Assembly (NCBI RefSeq): GCF_009857885.1
Contig: NZ_WWER01000012.1
Coordinates: forward strand, 1 to 40,789
DNA from: Pusillimonas sp. TS35
GTDB lineage: Bacteria; Pseudomonadota; Gammaproteobacteria; Burkholderiales; Burkholderiaceae_B
Direction: 5' to 3'
Length of the DNA stretch: 40,789 nucleotides
Both the position numbers and the translations under genes were made by a program. The notes beneath the pieces are model-generated. The model had not been told where the DNA came from. It did not search any database and worked only from the letters and a program-made list of their open reading frames with translations. Below are positions 26,107 to 36,038 of this stretch, one piece after another (position 1 is the first letter of the stretch; each line of letters starts with the position of its first letter).

Positions 26107-29100
26107 TCATAGCGGCATAGCCTCCTGGGCCTTTCCAAGCAAATATTTCAGTTCATAGTTCACCGATGGCACACCGAAATCGGGCTCTGCGGTGAAAGGG
26201 TTCTTCACATAGTAGGGGCCCTCGTGGCTGTCACCGTCGACAAGCACAATGGCTAGCCAGAACTTATCGGCCTGGTTTAGTGCGTACAAAATTTCATTAC
26301 GGCTTACTGTGATGACCTCTTGGCCTTTGGCCCGACCTTTCACTTCAATATGGCGGTCTTGAGGCAATGAGCCGTCAGGACGTTGGGGTGGGCGTGCCGT
26401 AATATCCCAGCCGCACTTCTGAGCAGAAACATCGTTAACGGTGTGCCCCAACGCCTTTTCGTAATCAATGACTGCTTGCATGGCAACGTGCTCGATGCGA
26501 GCACGCGCCTGCGCGTCTGCTGTAAAGGTTGTTTTCCCCTGACGCATGTTCAGCAATCCCTGCGGAATGACTAAGGCGCCACCAATGACGACTGGCGTGC
26601 TGGACACCACGTTTTTCATACCCTCGAGCTCGCGCTTGCGCTGTTCGAGCCTGGCAGTCAGCTCTTCGGCACGTCGACGAAAGTTTTCCGGCTGAACGCG
26701 CGGCTGCTTGCCAGCGGCAACATCGTCTTCGAGTTTTATAGCCCGACCTGAAAGGTAATTAATCTCCTTGACCAGGCGTTCGTGCACTGCCGCATGAATC
26801 TTGTCAGCTTGTCGTTCGCGGCGCACTTTGACCTCTTGATAATGCTCGGGCACCAAGTGCGCTGAGGCATGGTTCAACGCCAAAGCTTCCAGGTTGCCTG
26901 TGATCCAGGGAGCATTCAGAACATCTTTGGTCAATGACAGCTCATCATTAGCGATAGGCTGCAAATCAAGGTGTGGCGCCCAGCCAGCAAAACTGGCATT
27001 TCCCTTTTGATCGATAGCCACGAACTGAAGCCGACGCGATGCGATAGCCGGCTTAGCTTGCGCATCACTGCTTTCCCCTTCACGGATGCTGTGATCCACC
27101 ATGAATAGGATTCTGGGTTCTACTCCTTCGTCATTTGGATCAACTAACACCGCGCCTTGTTTAAGCTTGCTACGATGAGCCGACAGAACCAAGTCGGTAG
27201 TGGCGGCCATTAACGGGTGACCTGGGTGGATAAGGTCAGCCATGGGCTTGCCCGATACCCGGACAGCCTGTTTTTCAAAGCAAATACGCTCGTATTTCTT
27301 CAGCACAGGGGTACGGGTTTCACCTATTACACGGTCGCGCTCACGAAGCGCGGCAGGCACATGGCGCACCTCGTAACGCCCGGCCTCGCGGGCGCGCATT
27401 TCGCCATTCAGGGCGGCAAACGCTTCGACAAAAAACGCACGAATAAAGTAAGGCTGAAGCTTACGCGCCTCGGCCTTGTCCATTTCTTCCTTGACCGCGT
27501 ACAGGTCCTCCAAGGACATATGCTGCTCCACCAAGGCATTACGCTTCAGAATTTCGCGCAGATGACCAGTATCCAACGCGCCATCAATGACCTGGTTGAG
27601 CCGTGCCTTGACCTCGGGCGATTCGCCATACCGGATAGCCTCGACCAGCAAGTCTTTCAGAGATTGGTTCTCGAAGGCCTCGCCCAGAATATCGAAGACC
27701 TTGCCGCCCAGCGCCTGCTTTTCAATTTCAATCTTTTCAAAGAGCTTTTGGAACACCTCGCCTTCACGGGTTTGCATAGCCACCAAATTCCACAGGTGAC
27801 AAACCTCGGTTTGACCAATCCGATGAATACGTCCGAATCGCTGCTCAAGACGATTAGGGTTCCAAGGCAGATCGTAGTTGACCATCAGATTGGCGTTTTG
27901 CAGGTTCACCCCTTCGCCGGCGGCATCGGTAGCTACCAAAACCAGCACATCGGGGTTGTTGCGAAACTCTTCCTGTGCCTTGCGCCGATCGTCGCGGTTA
28001 GTACCTCCGTGAATGGTCAACACTGCATCGGCATTACCTAGCAAGCCGCGGATGCGCTCAACCAGATAGTTCAAGGTGTCTTTGTGCTCGGTGAAAATGA
28101 TGAGTTTTCGTCGATTACCGCCACTGGTGTACATCTCGGGGCGATCTTGCAGCAGGTGCGAAAGCTCCTCCCACTTTTTGTCGTTGCCCGACTGCACGAC
28201 GGTCATGGCCTGGTATTCCAGATCTTTCAGAATCAGAATTTCGGCCTCAAGCTCCGGTATGGTCTCCGCCGCAGTGGCCTGATCGGCGACCTGGTCGGCA
28301 TACAGCTCGTATTCCTCGGCACTCAGTTCATCTTCAGCCTCATCCAGGTTTTCTGGGAGATCTAGCTGGCGCGCGACATGGTACTGGGCCAGGGTTTCGG
28401 CCACACGGTTGTTCTGTGCTGCTTGACCACGGGCGACCAGGGTCATTTCATCCAAGCGAGATTCCAAACGATTGCGCCGACGCTTGAGAGACTGATAGAT
28501 GGCCTCGGGGCTGGAGGCCAGCCGCCGCTGAAGCAAGGTAAGCGCAAAACCAACCGTGCCCTTACGCTTGCCGTCAAGCTTGTCGGCGCGATTCATCTCA
28601 TTGCGAACGTAATCGGTCACCTCGGCATATAGAGTTGCCTCGGCAGTAGATAACTCGTAGTTGGCCGTGTACGCCTTGCGCTCTGGAAACAACGGGGTGC
28701 CGTCAAACTTGAGCAATTCTTCCTTGACCATGCGACGCATCATGTCGGACACATCGACTTTATGCGCCCCTTCACGGAACCTTCCGTAGAAGCGGTCACC
28801 ATCGAGCAGCGACAGCCAGATCTGGAAGTCTGCTTCCTTGCCGTTGTGCGGCGTAGCGGTCATGAGCAGGAAGTGACGTGTAATAGACCCGAGCAACTCA
28901 CCCAACTGAAAGCGCTTGGTTTTGTTGACCTTGTTGCCAAAGTAATTGGCCGAAAGCTTATGCGCCTCGTCCACAATGATCAGATCCCAGTCGGTGTTCT
29001 TGAGCTTTTCCTGATAGTCCTCGTTGCGCGATAGCTGATCCAAACGACAGATCAACAGATTGGCCTCATCGAAATAGTTACCGGAGGCGCACTGGTCTTG

Positions 29101-29658
29101 CTTTTCACGGCTAAAGATATCGAACTGCACGCCAAATTTTTCCAGTAGCTCGTCTTGCCATTGCTCGGAGAGCCCCCCCGGTGACACGATCAGTACGCGC
29201 TTGGCATCAGCGCGCATAAGTAACTCTCGAATCAACAACCCTGCCATGATGGTTTTGCCTGCGCCGGGGTCGTCAGCTAACACGAAGCGCAGCGGTTGGC
29301 GCGGCAACATGGATTCATACACGGCCGAAATTTGGTGCGGCAGCGGCTCTACATTAGAAGTGTGCACCGCCATCATCGGATCGAAGAGCGCGGCCTGAGT
29401 AATACGCCAAGCCTCCAGCCCTAATTTGAAATCAGCCCCCGGCGCATCAAACGCCCACGGGCGTCCAGCCTGAGCCAATTCCAGACGGGCTTCATCGGAG
29501 CGAAACAACATCTGCTCGTTCAACTGCCCTTGGCTATCTTTGTAGTAAACCGTCAGGGCATTCTCACCAGCGGGTTCAATTTGTACGACGCGCACGACCT
29601 CATTGCCTTGAAGACCACGAATCTGCGCATCTTTCTTTATATCCTCTAGCTTGATCAT
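26107..29658 (-). CDS. SNF2-like DEAH helicase with C-terminal DUF3883
   Basis: 1183 residues. SF2 helicase motifs in order: Walker [10 protein letters not shown] (128-136), DEAH (229-232) in [20 protein letters not shown] as motif III, and [10 protein letters not shown] as motif VI, which is typical of SNF2/DISARM-type helicases such as DrmD. A coiled coil lies near residues 1030-1060. The C-terminal DUF3883 domain shows [10 protein letters not shown], whose E-x-K resembles a restriction-nuclease core and might give DNA cleavage or binding. The start overlaps the WYL gene stop as ATGA. Its likely role is translocation along unmodified foreign DNA within the defence complex. Confidence 0.9.
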   Translation of the reverse strand: MIKLEDIKKDAQIRGLQGNEVVRVVQIEPAGENALTVYYKDSQGQLNEQMLFRSDEARLELAQAGRPWAFDAPGADFKLGLEAWRITQAALFDPMMAVHTSNVEPLPHQISAVYESMLPRQPLRFVLADDPGAGKTIMAGLLIRELLMRADAKRVLIVSPGGLSEQWQDELLEKFGVQFDIFSREKQDQCASGNYFDEANLLICRLDQLSRNEDYQEKLKNTDWDLIIVDEAHKLSANYFGNKVNKTKRFQLGELLGSITRHFLLMTATPHNGKEADFQIWLSLLDGDRFYGRFREGAHKVDVSDMMRRMVKEELLKFDGTPLFPERKAYTANYELSTAEATLYAEVTDYVRNEMNRADKLDGKRKGTVGFALTLLQRRLASSPEAIYQSLKRRRNRLESRLDEMTLVARGQAAQNNRVAETLAQYHVARQLDLPENLDEAEDELSAEEYELYADQVADQATAAETIPELEAEILILKDLEYQAMTVVQSGNDKKWEELSHLLQDRPEMYTSGGNRRKLIIFTEHKDTLNYLVERIRGLLGNADAVLTIHGGTNRDDRRKAQEEFRNNPDVLVLVATDAAGEGVNLQNANLMVNYDLPWNPNRLEQRFGRIHRIGQTEVCHLWNLVAMQTREGEVFQKLFEKIEIEKQALGGKVFDILGEAFENQSLKDLLVEAIRYGESPEVKARLNQVIDGALDTGHLREILKRNALVEQHMSLEDLYAVKEEMDKAEARKLQPYFIRAFFVEAFAALNGEMRAREAGRYEVRHVPAALRERDRVIGETRTPVLKKYERICFEKQAVRVSGKPMADLIHPGHPLMAATTDLVLSAHRSKLKQGAVLVDPNDEGVEPRILFMVDHSIREGESSDAQAKPAIASRRLQFVAIDQKGNASFAGWAPHLDLQPIANDELSLTKDVLNAPWITGNLEALALNHASAHLVPEHYQEVKVRRERQADKIHAAVHERLVKEINYLSGRAIKLEDDVAAGKQPRVQPENFRRRAEELTARLEQRKRELEGMKNVVSSTPVVIGGALVIPQGLLNMRQGKTTFTADAQARARIEHVAMQAVIDYEKALGHTVNDVSAQKCGWDITARPPQRPDGSLPQDRHIEVKGRAKGQEVITVSRNEILYALNQADKFWLAIVLVDGDSHEGPYYVKNPFTAEPDFGVPSVNYELKYLLGKAQEAMPL

Positions 29659-30596
29659 TCGGCATCTCCAACACGTACCGACCCAACGGCGGCATCAATC
29701 ACATCGCCAACCATGGGTGGCGGATTTGGGTCGAACCCAGGCGCGACTGCCAGATTCTCGACTCCATACAGGGTTTGCAGATTGCTCAACCACAGATGAA
29801 ACTCGGCACCCCTCAAGCGATGATTCGCAGTACAGTCAACGTTCCATCGACGCAGCACGTAACCCGCCACGGCGGCCCTTACCTGTGCCTTGAGTAGTCC
29901 ACCACGCATGCCATACTCGTATTCGACCGTATCCGGATGAGATAGCTGCGGGTGCGGCACCAGATGCAGCTCCACGATCCGGTTCCACTGGATATCCGCA
30001 TCTTTGCTTTCGGAAGCCACCAAAGGCATGTGTGGTAGTAGCGTCGACTCCGTGATGCGGTTAATGACGAAGTCCGCAAAATGCTCTCGTTTGCGATCAA
30101 AGGCGCGCACATGCCAGCGCAAGCCGTTATCCACCAGCGCAAATGGAACAATTTCACGCTCACTTAACCCACTGCTCAAAGAGCGATACCCAATGTATAG
30201 CGCCCGCTTTTGAAAAATGGCACGGCTGACAACTGCCAATACGTCCAGTTGCGGGAGGTTTAACTGCGCAGGCATCTCGGCTGCCACCAGAGGCTGGTGT
30301 GTTCCGACGAAATCATCACCTAGGCCCTGGCATAGCGCGGCCATTACCTGCGCCTGAGAGTGCCGAAAGAGTGGCTGGAACTGTGCGTTAACGTTATAAA
30401 GCTTGGTCTTGGTGTCGTATTCCAGATTGGTTGGCGCAAGCGTCTTGTATAGCGACAAATCACGGGTCGCAGCCGCTGCCTGGACCCCGAAGCGGGCGAC
30501 CAAATCAGCGCGCCCAACCGTGCCCAGGAATCGAAGCCTGAAATCGATATGAAAGAGGCGCTCTTTTCGGGCCTGGCTGACTTCATCTAAACGCAT
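29655..30596 (-). CDS. WYL-domain transcription regulator (BrxR-like) of the defence operon
   Basis: 313 residues from the ATG at 30596; a TTG six bases earlier is possible. An N-terminal winged HTH ([20 protein letters not shown], then a recognition helix) is followed by a WYL domain ([20 protein letters not shown], then [22 protein letters not shown] near residues 163-184) and a C-terminal WCX-like part. Such proteins repress defence operons and may sense nucleic-acid or nucleotide ligands. As first gene of the operon it probably regulates itself and all downstream genes. Its stop overlaps the helicase start. Confidence 0.85.
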   Translation of the reverse strand: MRLDEVSQARKERLFHIDFRLRFLGTVGRADLVARFGVQAAAATRDLSLYKTLAPTNLEYDTKTKLYNVNAQFQPLFRHSQAQVMAALCQGLGDDFVGTHQPLVAAEMPAQLNLPQLDVLAVVSRAIFQKRALYIGYRSLSSGLSEREIVPFALVDNGLRWHVRAFDRKREHFADFVINRITESTLLPHMPLVASESKDADIQWNRIVELHLVPHPQLSHPDTVEYEYGMRGGLLKAQVRAAVAGYVLRRWNVDCTANHRLRGAEFHLWLSNLQTLYGVENLAVAPGFDPNPPPMVGDVIDAAVGSVRVGDAE

Positions 30597-30602
30597 GGGC
30601 AA

Positions 30603-31056
30603 TGTTAGTTACCAATTGAAAAATTAGGACAAATCTAGCACGATTCGATTATTTGCACTAGCAAAGAAATCTCTTTGACCTTATATGCAGATCAAAAAGA
30701 GGCGCATGTTACCACTTAAATAATCACTATCTGCTGAACCATAGAACGTAGTAAAGCCAATCCATCAAATAGTTTCCGCAAGCCCCGTCAGTAGCGGTAG
30801 AACTACTGGCCGACCGACATTGACAGTTGCCTTATGCGAGCAAACCCTTATTACCTCGTAATTCGATTGCGCCTACCCTAGTAGATATAGCGCGTGCAAC
30901 GCGCGCATAGTTGTTGTAATTATTACGTCGCGATCTGTGTTGCTCGGCCCTTTGGCCGCAGGCCCCCTTTTTATGAGAGGGTATGTAAAGGGCATTGAGA
31001 TGGCGCGACGACACGTATGGCCACGCAAAACCACTGCAACGGGCCGGATCAAGGAC
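30603..31056. other. Intergenic region with possible regulatory repeats of the WYL operon
   Basis: AT-rich next to the WYL gene. TTTGC-tagt-GCAAA (near 30653-30666) is a short palindrome, and CTCTTTGA (30671) with TCAAAAAGAG (30692) forms an imperfect longer repeat; either may bind the WYL regulator. Further right, GCGCGT-gca-ACGCGC (30891-30905) is palindromic. No gene is supported. Confidence 0.4.
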
Positions 31057-31380
31057 TTACTCTTTAGTGCGAGCAAACCGCTCCATGACTTCTTGCGTGG
31101 TAGGCACTGGCAGGCCCTCCTGCCTCATCGCACTCATGCACATCAAAAAAAAGGCTGCGCTGAAGCTCTGTCGGTTCACCTTACGGTTCAACCGGCTCGC
31201 GCTTTCATGTACACCCATGTCCTTCAATCGTTTTTCCAGATCTTTGTACGTGATTTTGTTGGTCTTCATCGTTTTGACGAGCATCAGCGGAGCCACTTGC
31301 GCCCAACTATCAAGAACTTGCGACTGAGCAAAGGGCCCCAACGGCGTTGCGTTGCGCCGCACCACGGTTCGATCCTTCAT
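31057..31380 (-). CDS. DUF6471-domain small protein
   Basis: 107 residues from the ATG at 31380, which has GAGAGG upstream; an in-frame ATG at 31419 lies inside a palindromic operator and lacks a good ribosome site. The body fits the DUF6471 pattern: KTNKITYKDLEKRLKDMGVH, then NRKVNRQSFSAAFFLMCMSAM, a small HTH-like helical domain. DUF6471 proteins are probably DNA-binding regulators; function is not established. It is divergent from the TnsA-like gene, and both may be controlled by the palindromes between them. Confidence 0.75.
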   Translation of the reverse strand: MKDRTVVRRNATPLGPFAQSQVLDSWAQVAPLMLVKTMKTNKITYKDLEKRLKDMGVHESASRLNRKVNRQSFSAAFFLMCMSAMRQEGLPVPTTQEVMERFARTKE

Positions 31381-31410
31381 AAAGCCAAAACCTCTCTCTT
31401 CAGCATAAGA

Positions 31411-31441
31411 ATCAGTCATATTCGACTGATTTTAGTCGAAT
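31411..31441. promoter_or_regulatory. Two overlapping palindromic operators
   Basis: ATCAGTC-atattc-GACTGAT (31411-31430) and ATTCGACT-gatttt-AGTCGAAT (31420-31441) are both perfect palindromes built from the same GACT/AGTC core and overlap each other. They lie upstream of the DUF6471 start and about 190 bases before the TnsA-like gene. Confidence 0.6.
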
Positions 31442-31550
31442 TACACCCCTCCTCTCCTTTACTCCAGGTCTTTTACTTTTTGGAGAGATGGTCGATGTCC
31501 GCTCCTGCAAAACACCGTGCCCGGCACTACCACACACGAAAACCTTCAAA

Positions 31551-31568
31551 TCAGTCATTTTTGACTTA
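31551..31568. promoter_or_regulatory. Third copy of the AGTC/GACT operator
   Basis: TCAGTC-atttttGACTTA (5 of 6 paired) repeats the core of the palindromes at 31411-31441, about 60 bases before the TnsA-like start. Shared spacing suggests one regulator for both divergent genes. Confidence 0.5.
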
Positions 31569-31628
31569 TTCAAACGGCGATTTACAACCTGGTTCCTATA
31601 CCTTGCCCCATCCACTTGGATTCAAAGC

Positions 31629-32924
31629 ATGTTAGTCAAGGAACAACTGGCCGCGCTATTTGACAAGCTTGGCACCCCGTCCAAGGGGCAGACCCTCGTG
31701 CGTACGGCGCGCATCGAATCGCCCGTGCGTGAGGTGCAATCACGCGGCCGAAATGTCGTGACAATATTCGCGAGTCAGAAAATGGGCCGCGAAATTCGCA
31801 CCGAAAGCCGGCATGTCGAGTTTCCGGCGGCGCTCAACCACGAGCATGACCGCGCCGTGCTGGAGTTTTATCCGCAACCGTGCACCCTGCACATGGATCT
31901 CATCGAAGCCACCACCGGCGAGGTGCACAAAATCCATCACACGCCAGACTTTCTTGTAATTCGTGCTGATGGACTTACGCTCGAAGAATGGAAACCGGAC
32001 AGTGCCCTGGAAAAACTCGCCGAGCGCTACCCCTACCGGTACAAAAGGGGCCCCGACGGAAATTGGTACGCCCCACAAATTGAACAACACCTTGCAGACT
32101 TGGGGATCGCCTATCGCATCCGCACCGAGCACGCCATTCCACGCCTGCGGGTAGAAAACCTGCTGCACCTGGCGGACTACCAGCTACCGAGTGCAGAATC
32201 GTGTGGCCTCGATGAGTTGAAGCGCCTGGAATCTGCACTTCAAAAAGAGGGCTTGCTGTTTTTAGCGGACTTAACCAGCCCTCCGTATAGCTTTACTGCT
32301 GATTTTCTGTTCAAAGCCATTGCCGATGGCTTAGTCGTCACGAATCTGGACACCGAGCGCTTGGGAGACCAACGCCGCTGCCGACTATACCGTGACCCGA
32401 CGTTCATGGAATTTACCCAGCAACAATTCCCCCAAGAAGATCCGCTGGGCATACATAACTTTCTACTCGTCCTTGAACCAGGCACCCGATTTCGGTACCA
32501 CGACCGAGAGCTCGAGGTTGTGCTGATAGATAAACAGGGTGTGCTATGCCGCGCCGATAGCGGCGAAACAGTGCCTATTACACGCAAATGGCTGTTGCAG
32601 GCACATGCTGACAAACAGATCACCGTAACGAAAAGCGCTGACAGTACCAGCTTAGACTTGGCTCGCTACTGCGACAAAGAACTCGCGCAGGCGCTTAAAC
32701 GCTTCAGCGTTGCAATTTTGGGGGAGAACTGCCGATCTCGCAGCATGTGCACGACCTCGTCACACAAGCCATCCAGCAAACTTCTCTTAATTTTTAAGGT
32801 GCTCACATTCACATTGAGTGCCGAAGCTAAACGCTGGGGTGACACCCCCCGGTCGATCGCACGACAAATCATGATGTGCTCTTGGATCGACGACAGTCGG
32901 TTCAGCCGCCCGTTATACGTGTAA
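31629..32924 (+). pseudogene. TnsA-like transposon endonuclease, 5' part of a TnsA-TnsB-type gene, truncated
   Basis: The frame from the ATG at 31629 encodes a TnsA-type PD-(D/E)xK nuclease: Glu in DRAVLEFYPQP (about residues 74-84), Asp in HHTPDFLV, and EEWK near residue 120, followed by ERYPYRYKRGPDGNWYAPQI. A winged-helix-like region follows, as in the N-terminal part of TnsA-TnsB fusions. The DDE transposase core expected next is missing. From about 32700 the frame runs backwards through the ParB-like gene to a stop at 32924, so the native protein ends near the junction. In Tn7-like elements TnsA cuts the 5' ends during cut-and-paste transposition. This copy is very likely inactive. Confidence 0.65.
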
Positions 32925-33205
32925 CTCTCGTCATCTTTTGCCACCAAACACGGCACCTGCAGCTCTCCCAATTCGCGCAGGATGCTCAGTCGTATGTGTC
33001 CATCCAGTAAAAGGTAATGGTCAGAACTCTTTAGTTTCGGAGCAATCGACAGGGGTTCTATTAACCCAATATCGTTAATTGATGCTCGGATTTGTGCATA
33101 CTTCTTGCTCAACGTAAATGGCCCAGATATTTGCCTCGACGGCAAGATCTGCGTCACTAGTACCATCACTGGTTGTAAGCCAAAACCTAAATCGACCGTA
33201 CTCAT
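32666..33205 (-). CDS. Second ParB-like protein of the recombinase module
   Basis: 179 residues. The ParB N-terminal fold is visible: SINDIGLIEPLSI, then LLLDGHIRLSILRELG, the counterpart of the GEgRlrA box, with the key motif altered to DGHIR. An HTH-like part near 125-150 (RLASALNVNVSTLKIKR) and a RepB-like end LLDGLCDEVVHMLRDRQFS follow. The last residues after about 165 do not fit the family and overlap the truncated TnsA-like frame, so the C-terminus may have been replaced at the insertion junction. The start overlaps the preceding ParB stop as ATGA. Confidence 0.75.
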   Translation of the reverse strand: MSTVDLGFGLQPVMVLVTQILPSRQISGPFTLSKKYAQIRASINDIGLIEPLSIAPKLKSSDHYLLLDGHIRLSILRELGELQVPCLVAKDDESYTYNGRLNRLSSIQEHIMICRAIDRGVSPQRLASALNVNVSTLKIKRSLLDGLCDEVVHMLRDRQFSPKIATLKRLSACASSLSQ

Positions 33206-34107
33206 AGGGCCTCCTCGGTTGTCTTTTGGACGCGCTCAGCCAAATATTTCGGCAGCGTGTTAAGACCTTCAGCTCGCAACAACGTCGCAAAATGATCATC
33301 GGCAACAAGCTGGCGAAAGGCACTGGCAACGAACAACAGCTTGTCATGGGCAAACGCTGCCTTTTTTACGATCAGCTTTTGCCGCTCTACCTCCTTTTGG
33401 TATGACTTGACCAAGCTATGGCTGGATACGGGAACATTTTTCCTGGCAACGGCTTTATTAAAGGCCTTTCCTAGACTCATTCGTCGTTCGATAATCCGGC
33501 GGGCATCAAGAAGGGCCTTTCCTCGTAAAGCACCCGACTCATAAGCATCTTGCAGGGCATCTTGGACCGCAGCAGAGCTCTTGCCCGCATTGACAATGGC
33601 CAGCGCCGAATTGAGCGGGATTTTTCCGCGCTCTACAGCATCCAAAAGGCGCAGCTCTCCCTTCTCCAACAGCATCATGATGCCGTGTACATACGCAGAA
33701 GAAAGGCCCGTTTTAGTCGCAATCGTGAAGTGGTCGTAACCCTTCTTTTGCATCTGCTCAATAGCCACCATCAACTCCACAGGGCGGTAGTGGCGTCGAG
33801 CGATATTTTCGGCCAGGCTCATAATGAAGGCGTCTTCGTCTGTAACGTCGACGACCATCGCGGGAATCGCGAGCTCTCCCAGTTCGCGAAATGCCTTCAA
33901 TCTCCCCTCGCCGCATACCAAGAGATAACGTGCAACACCGTCGATGCGCGGTCTGGGTGTAACGGTGATGGGTTTTTTGAGTCCTATTTCTTTGATATTA
34001 CGGACGATTTCCTCAAAAATCTTGCTATCACGCTCACGCGGATTGAGAACCTCGATTGCGTCGACCGGTATAAGTTGCAGTTCAGTCGGAGCCCGCTCCA
34101 TTGTCAT
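33202..34107 (-). CDS. ParB/RepB-like partition-type protein
   Basis: 301 residues. ParB N-terminal motifs: NIKEIGLKKPITV, CGEGRLKAFRELG (residues about 70-82, the CTP/DNA box) and SLAENIARRHYRPVE (ParB ENxxR box). An HTH (FTIATKTGLSSAYVHGIMMLL) and a RepB-like C-terminal half follow. No ParA is encoded nearby, so plasmid partition is unlikely. The tight coupling (ATGA overlaps on both sides) with a large serine recombinase suggests the ParB pair guides or regulates recombination or holds the excised element. Confidence 0.85.
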   Translation of the reverse strand: MTMERAPTELQLIPVDAIEVLNPRERDSKIFEEIVRNIKEIGLKKPITVTPRPRIDGVARYLLVCGEGRLKAFRELGELAIPAMVVDVTDEDAFIMSLAENIARRHYRPVELMVAIEQMQKKGYDHFTIATKTGLSSAYVHGIMMLLEKGELRLLDAVERGKIPLNSALAIVNAGKSSAAVQDALQDAYESGALRGKALLDARRIIERRMSLGKAFNKAVARKNVPVSSHSLVKSYQKEVERQKLIVKKAAFAHDKLLFVASAFRQLVADDHFATLLRAEGLNTLPKYLAERVQKTTEEAL

Positions 34108-35663
34108 GCCGCTCTCCTGAAAGGAACTCGCTCAGTCAAGCTGTATAAGTACTGAAGCGAATCGAAACGATATCCATCGAGCTCGATGGCATTCCTATCG
34201 GTAAGACTGAGCTTGCTGGCGCAAAAGTCCAGACGCGGCAGTACGTAATAATCTAAGGCGGCTCGGTTATGATGGTCCAGCCGCACTAAGACCGTGATGT
34301 CAGGAAACAGACTCGTATCAAATCGAACTTTCCAGCGGTACTGACCGGCCGTGGGTACATGACACCGCGCCAGCACAATAGAGAGCGTGAACTCATCATC
34401 GATAGTCAGCAGGTCTGTCGCTTCATGACGCACGACCTCAGCACCCAACTGTGCGATACGCTCTTGGGTTTCTGCGACCACCTGCGGGTGCATCCGCCGT
34501 AGATAGCGATTAATTTCAATGTATCGATAGTCGCGATTAGGCATAAACCCAACGGCTTGATATGCACGCACCAAACTACCGAATCGTTGCGCATAGACTG
34601 ACGATGACGGCATCCCTTCCGTTTCGTTAATAATGAGACCCGATAGGAAACCCCTGTGCATATACAACGCACGTAGTTGCTCTAGCAGCTCGTCATTGCT
34701 GAATCTCCGAGCCCGGGCACGAATAATTTCCTGCGCCGCAGCGAATACTTCCGAGGGCACGATGCTCTCAAACGCCGCCTCCTTTCTGATCCACATCTCA
34801 GGCGCGTTCGAAACGTGGACTCGCTTTAACTTAAACGAGTGCCGGTTATATACGTTGTTACCGATGTACTTCTCGTTCGTCAGCACCTCATGGACAGTTC
34901 CCCGGGTCCAGGCTTTGCCTAGGTCTGTGCGTATATCAAGCACATTTAGCTTTGCCGCGATCTCTGACTCGACCAGACCCGCCTCGATCAGCCAGCGAAA
35001 CATCTGATTGACAACACGGACTTCTCGAGGTGGACCCGGCACGAGAATGACCCGGTCAGTTTGATGACTTTTATGCTCGCCTCGCGCAAGCTCGCCCTTG
35101 GGCTCGCCCACTTGGTTTACCAGCATTCTGCGCAAGCCGTAGCCTGCCGGCCCGCCTTGGCGAAACCCAAGCTCGATCAGGCGACATTGGCCAGCAAACA
35201 CCTTCGTCGACAGCTCCCGGCTATATTCTCCGGCCATGGCGCGCTTGACGTTCTTAATGATTGTCGCGCTTACGGATCCGTCATTCTCGAACTGCTCGGC
35301 GCAATAAACGATGTTGATGCCTGCGCGTCGACAAACATATTCGTAGTAAGCACTTTCGTCAGCATCTTGGAATCGACCCCAACGACTAATGTCGTAAACC
35401 AAAACGAGACTGAAATCAGCATAGCCTGACTGCACATCCTGTATTAGCCGCTGCAACGCTTCTCTTCCGTCTATACGCAGGCCACTTTTACCATCGTCTG
35501 CATAAGAGCGGACAATCTCAATATTGCGCCGCTTGGCGTACTCTCGGATCGCCTCACGCTGATTTTCGGTTGAATATTGCTGGTGATCAGTCGACATCCG
35601 GACGTACTGTGCCGCCCGAATCGCACCGGAATCTTCGATATCTGGAGTTGCGCTTATTGACAT
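34104..35663 (-). CDS. Large serine recombinase (site-specific integrase type)
   Basis: 519 residues from the ATG at 35663; a GTG three codons earlier is possible. Resolvase catalytic domain: AQYVRMSTDHQQYSTENQ with the nucleophile Ser in RMST, then YADDGKSG, VLVYDISRWGRF and a conserved REL segment. A recombinase domain follows (GLVESEIAAKLN, WTRGTVHEVLTNEKYIGNNVY) and then a region without the usual zinc-ribbon cysteines. It should cut and rejoin att sites through a 5'-phosphoserine link. First of three coupled genes with two ParB-like proteins. The module appears to have inserted into the TnsA-like gene near 32700. Confidence 0.9.
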   Translation of the reverse strand: MSISATPDIEDSGAIRAAQYVRMSTDHQQYSTENQREAIREYAKRRNIEIVRSYADDGKSGLRIDGREALQRLIQDVQSGYADFSLVLVYDISRWGRFQDADESAYYEYVCRRAGINIVYCAEQFENDGSVSATIIKNVKRAMAGEYSRELSTKVFAGQCRLIELGFRQGGPAGYGLRRMLVNQVGEPKGELARGEHKSHQTDRVILVPGPPREVRVVNQMFRWLIEAGLVESEIAAKLNVLDIRTDLGKAWTRGTVHEVLTNEKYIGNNVYNRHSFKLKRVHVSNAPEMWIRKEAAFESIVPSEVFAAAQEIIRARARRFSNDELLEQLRALYMHRGFLSGLIINETEGMPSSSVYAQRFGSLVRAYQAVGFMPNRDYRYIEINRYLRRMHPQVVAETQERIAQLGAEVVRHEATDLLTIDDEFTLSIVLARCHVPTAGQYRWKVRFDTSLFPDITVLVRLDHHNRAALDYYVLPRLDFCASKLSLTDRNAIELDGYRFDSLQYLYSLTERVPFRRAA

Positions 35664-35747
35664 AGGAACCACTCACTTGCGACCGACATACAGATATGAA
35701 CAATAGATCGTTCGGTGAAAATTGGCGATCAAGTCCTCTCTTTGCAA

Positions 35748-36038
35748 TCACCACTTTCTGCTGCGCTTGGCGTTGCGGACAGTCTGTTGTTCACGATTTT
35801 TCTGCGTGTACTCAGCATGTTCAGCTCGATAGGTACGCCAGTAGCCCGGGTGGCTGTCGGACCACCTCTTCTGAGCAAGAGCTTGGTTCTCCTTGTAATC
35901 GGGATCTTGTCGCGCGACTTGTTGCCATCGGTTCTTGCGCACTTGTTGACACCGCCGGGCCGAGCAATACAACTGGTTCGGGCATTGGGGCAGGACGTAG
36001 AACATGACAGCGCAAACGGCGCAGAATCTTTTCTCCAT
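35748..36038 (-). CDS. Small Cys-rich zinc-finger-like protein upstream of the recombinase
   Basis: 96 residues. Cysteines CAVC (residues 7-10), then CPNQLYCSARRC (19-30), form a likely zinc-binding site, followed by a basic, aromatic-rich tail (NRWQQ, YWRTYRAEH, YTQKNREQQ). Proteins of this shape with CSxxxCQ and W/Y-rich repeats occur next to recombinase and IS genes. It lies 84 bases upstream of the serine recombinase on the same strand, so it probably belongs to that module, perhaps as a DNA-binding accessory factor. Confidence 0.65.
   Translation of the reverse strand: MEKRFCAVCAVMFYVLPQCPNQLYCSARRCQQVRKNRWQQVARQDPDYKENQALAQKRWSDSHPGYWRTYRAEHAEYTQKNREQQTVRNAKRSRKW

Noticed and set aside
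27217-28041. 274-codon plus-strand frame opposite the helicase gene
   Set aside because: It is antisense to conserved helicase motifs and contains no domain of its own.
19469-30596. Canonical DISARM or BREX system
   Set aside because: No DUF1998 gene, no phospholipase-D gene, no PglZ, BrxA/B/L genes are present; only related components are.
32666-34107. Plasmid partition locus and origin
   Set aside because: Two ParB-like genes are present but no ParA, replication initiator or iteron array accompanies them; the coupled serine recombinase points to a different role.
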